Source of the DNA: Akkermansiaceae bacterium
GTDB lineage: Bacteria; Verrucomicrobiota; Verrucomicrobiia; Verrucomicrobiales; Akkermansiaceae
NCBI GenBank assembly: GCA_011524615.1
Contig: WTJZ01000092.1
Span: forward strand, 1-5,355
Direction: 5' to 3'
Length of the DNA stretch: 5,355 bases
Of the stretch, positions 4,773-5,355 are shown in pieces; the first letter of the stretch is position 1; the number at the start of each line of letters is the position of its first letter. Position numbers and translations under genes: made by a program. The notes beneath the pieces were generated by a model. That model worked only from the letters and a program-made list of their open reading frames with translations. It did not search any database and was not told the DNA's origin.

Positions 4773-5355
4773 GTGAAATTTGCACTTCTAATCATTTCTT
4801 TGCTTTGCCCGCTTTATGGCTGTCTCTGGGACAGTGATACGATAAGAGATGAGCTTAAACTCCGCCCATCTATCTACGATCTCATTAGCGGACAAATCCC
4901 TAAGCATGGCACTGCTTACTATGAAAGGAGACTGCAGATCTTAGAGGGACGTGATTCCGCGAATGCCCCCCTAGCATTAAATGAGAAGATTGATCTAGGG
5001 GGCACGTATACACGTCTTAATAAGTTTACGGAAGCAGAAGGACTTTTCCGAGGTCTCTTGGAGCAATATCCTGAAAAATATGAACTCAACTCTAATCTTG
5101 GAGTCGTCTACAAGAAAGCCGGCGACTACCAACAGGCTTATCAATATCTAGACAAGGCTCTGAAAATCAATCCTGAGGGGCACATGGGATTAGGTGATTG
5201 GTATCTAAAGCGTGTGGAGTATGAGTTGACGAAGAAAGTTGGCGCAGAGCCCTATCAGAACTTTCTTCAAGAGCCGCGGGATCTAATGATGCTACGTGGT
5301 AATTTAAAGCCGAATCCAGAACAAATTCAACGTATCAATCTTCTCAGTAATATGA
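4773..5355 (+). CDS. TPR-repeat lipoprotein, 3' end outside window
   Basis: The frame is open from GTG 4773 to the window end (194 codons). An in-frame TAA at 4761 leaves GTG as the only sensible start, and it puts a signal peptide exactly at the N-terminus. Residues 1-16 are MKFALLIISLLCPLYG, followed by Cys17 in a lipobox (L-Y-G-C), so the mature protein should be lipid-anchored at the outer face of a membrane; residue +2 is Leu, not the Asp inner-membrane retention signal. Two tetratricopeptide repeats are clear: about 67-100 (NEKIDLGGTYTRLNKFTEAE, ending EQYP) and 101-134 (LNSNLGVVYKKAGDYQQA, ending KINP). TPRs are helical protein-binding scaffolds, so it likely assembles with a cell-envelope partner that cannot be named from this fragment. 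No Shine-Dalgarno precedes the GTG. The upstream small ORF and inverted repeats may control it. Composition is AT-richer than in the genes before 3800. Confidence 0.8.
   Translation, partial: MKFALLIISLLCPLYGCLWDSDTIRDELKLRPSIYDLISGQIPKHGTAYYERRLQILEGRDSANAPLALNEKIDLGGTYTRLNKFTEAEGLFRGLLEQYPEKYELNSNLGVVYKKAGDYQQAYQYLDKALKINPEGHMGLGDWYLKRVEYELTKKVGAEPYQNFLQEPRDLMMLRGNLKPNPEQIQRINLLSNM

Noticed and set aside
1..5355. CRISPR array, insertion sequence or phage genes
   Set aside because: There are no regularly spaced repeats, no transposase or integrase motifs and no terminal inverted repeats with target duplications.

Overview
The window reads as ordinary bacterial chromosome with roughly balanced base composition. 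It holds one right-facing gene end, one left-facing gene, then a series of right-facing genes. The best taxonomic guess is a PVC-group bacterium, most likely Verrucomicrobiota of the Puniceicoccales/Opitutae type. This rests on recall of similar long cystathionine-gamma-synthase-like proteins, the small partner protein and TPR lipoproteins in that group, and on the near absence of Shine-Dalgarno sites. It is inference, not a search result.

Layout. 3-248 (+) is the 3' end of a gene whose product ends in a very cysteine-rich tail. It converges, with only 5 bases between stop codons, on a left-facing gene (254-1804) for a membrane-anchored subtilisin-family (S8) protease with an inhibitor-like propeptide and a CARDB-like C-terminal domain. 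A 78-base divergent spacer (1805-1882) with an 8-bp inverted repeat separates the protease from a right-facing PLP enzyme (start preferred at 1883, end 3352). That enzyme resembles the long fungal cystathionine gamma-synthase (STR2/Met-7 type). Sixteen bases later comes a 142-residue conserved-looking protein of unknown function (3369-3797), probably in the same operon.

3798-4003 is non-coding and carries a long-loop inverted repeat and a 9-bp direct repeat. 4004-4411 encodes a small single-pass membrane protein with AT-richer composition. 4412-4772 has no sizeable gene but is dense in structure: a C(UUCG)G hairpin over the stop codon, a weak terminator candidate, three compact hairpins in about 80 bases (possible structured RNA), a 16-codon hydrophobic ORF behind the best Shine-Dalgarno in the window, and three alternating copies of a TTATTCTA half-site. 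These end just before the GTG start (4773) of a TPR lipoprotein gene that runs off the window.

The only functional link I can support is probable co-transcription of the PLP enzyme with the 142-residue protein. The most unusual part is 4412-4772. The small ORF followed by mutually exclusive inverted repeats just before a start codon that lacks a ribosome binding site looks like a leader-peptide or operator control region for the lipoprotein. Nothing in the window is clearly a phage, transposon, CRISPR or defence system.
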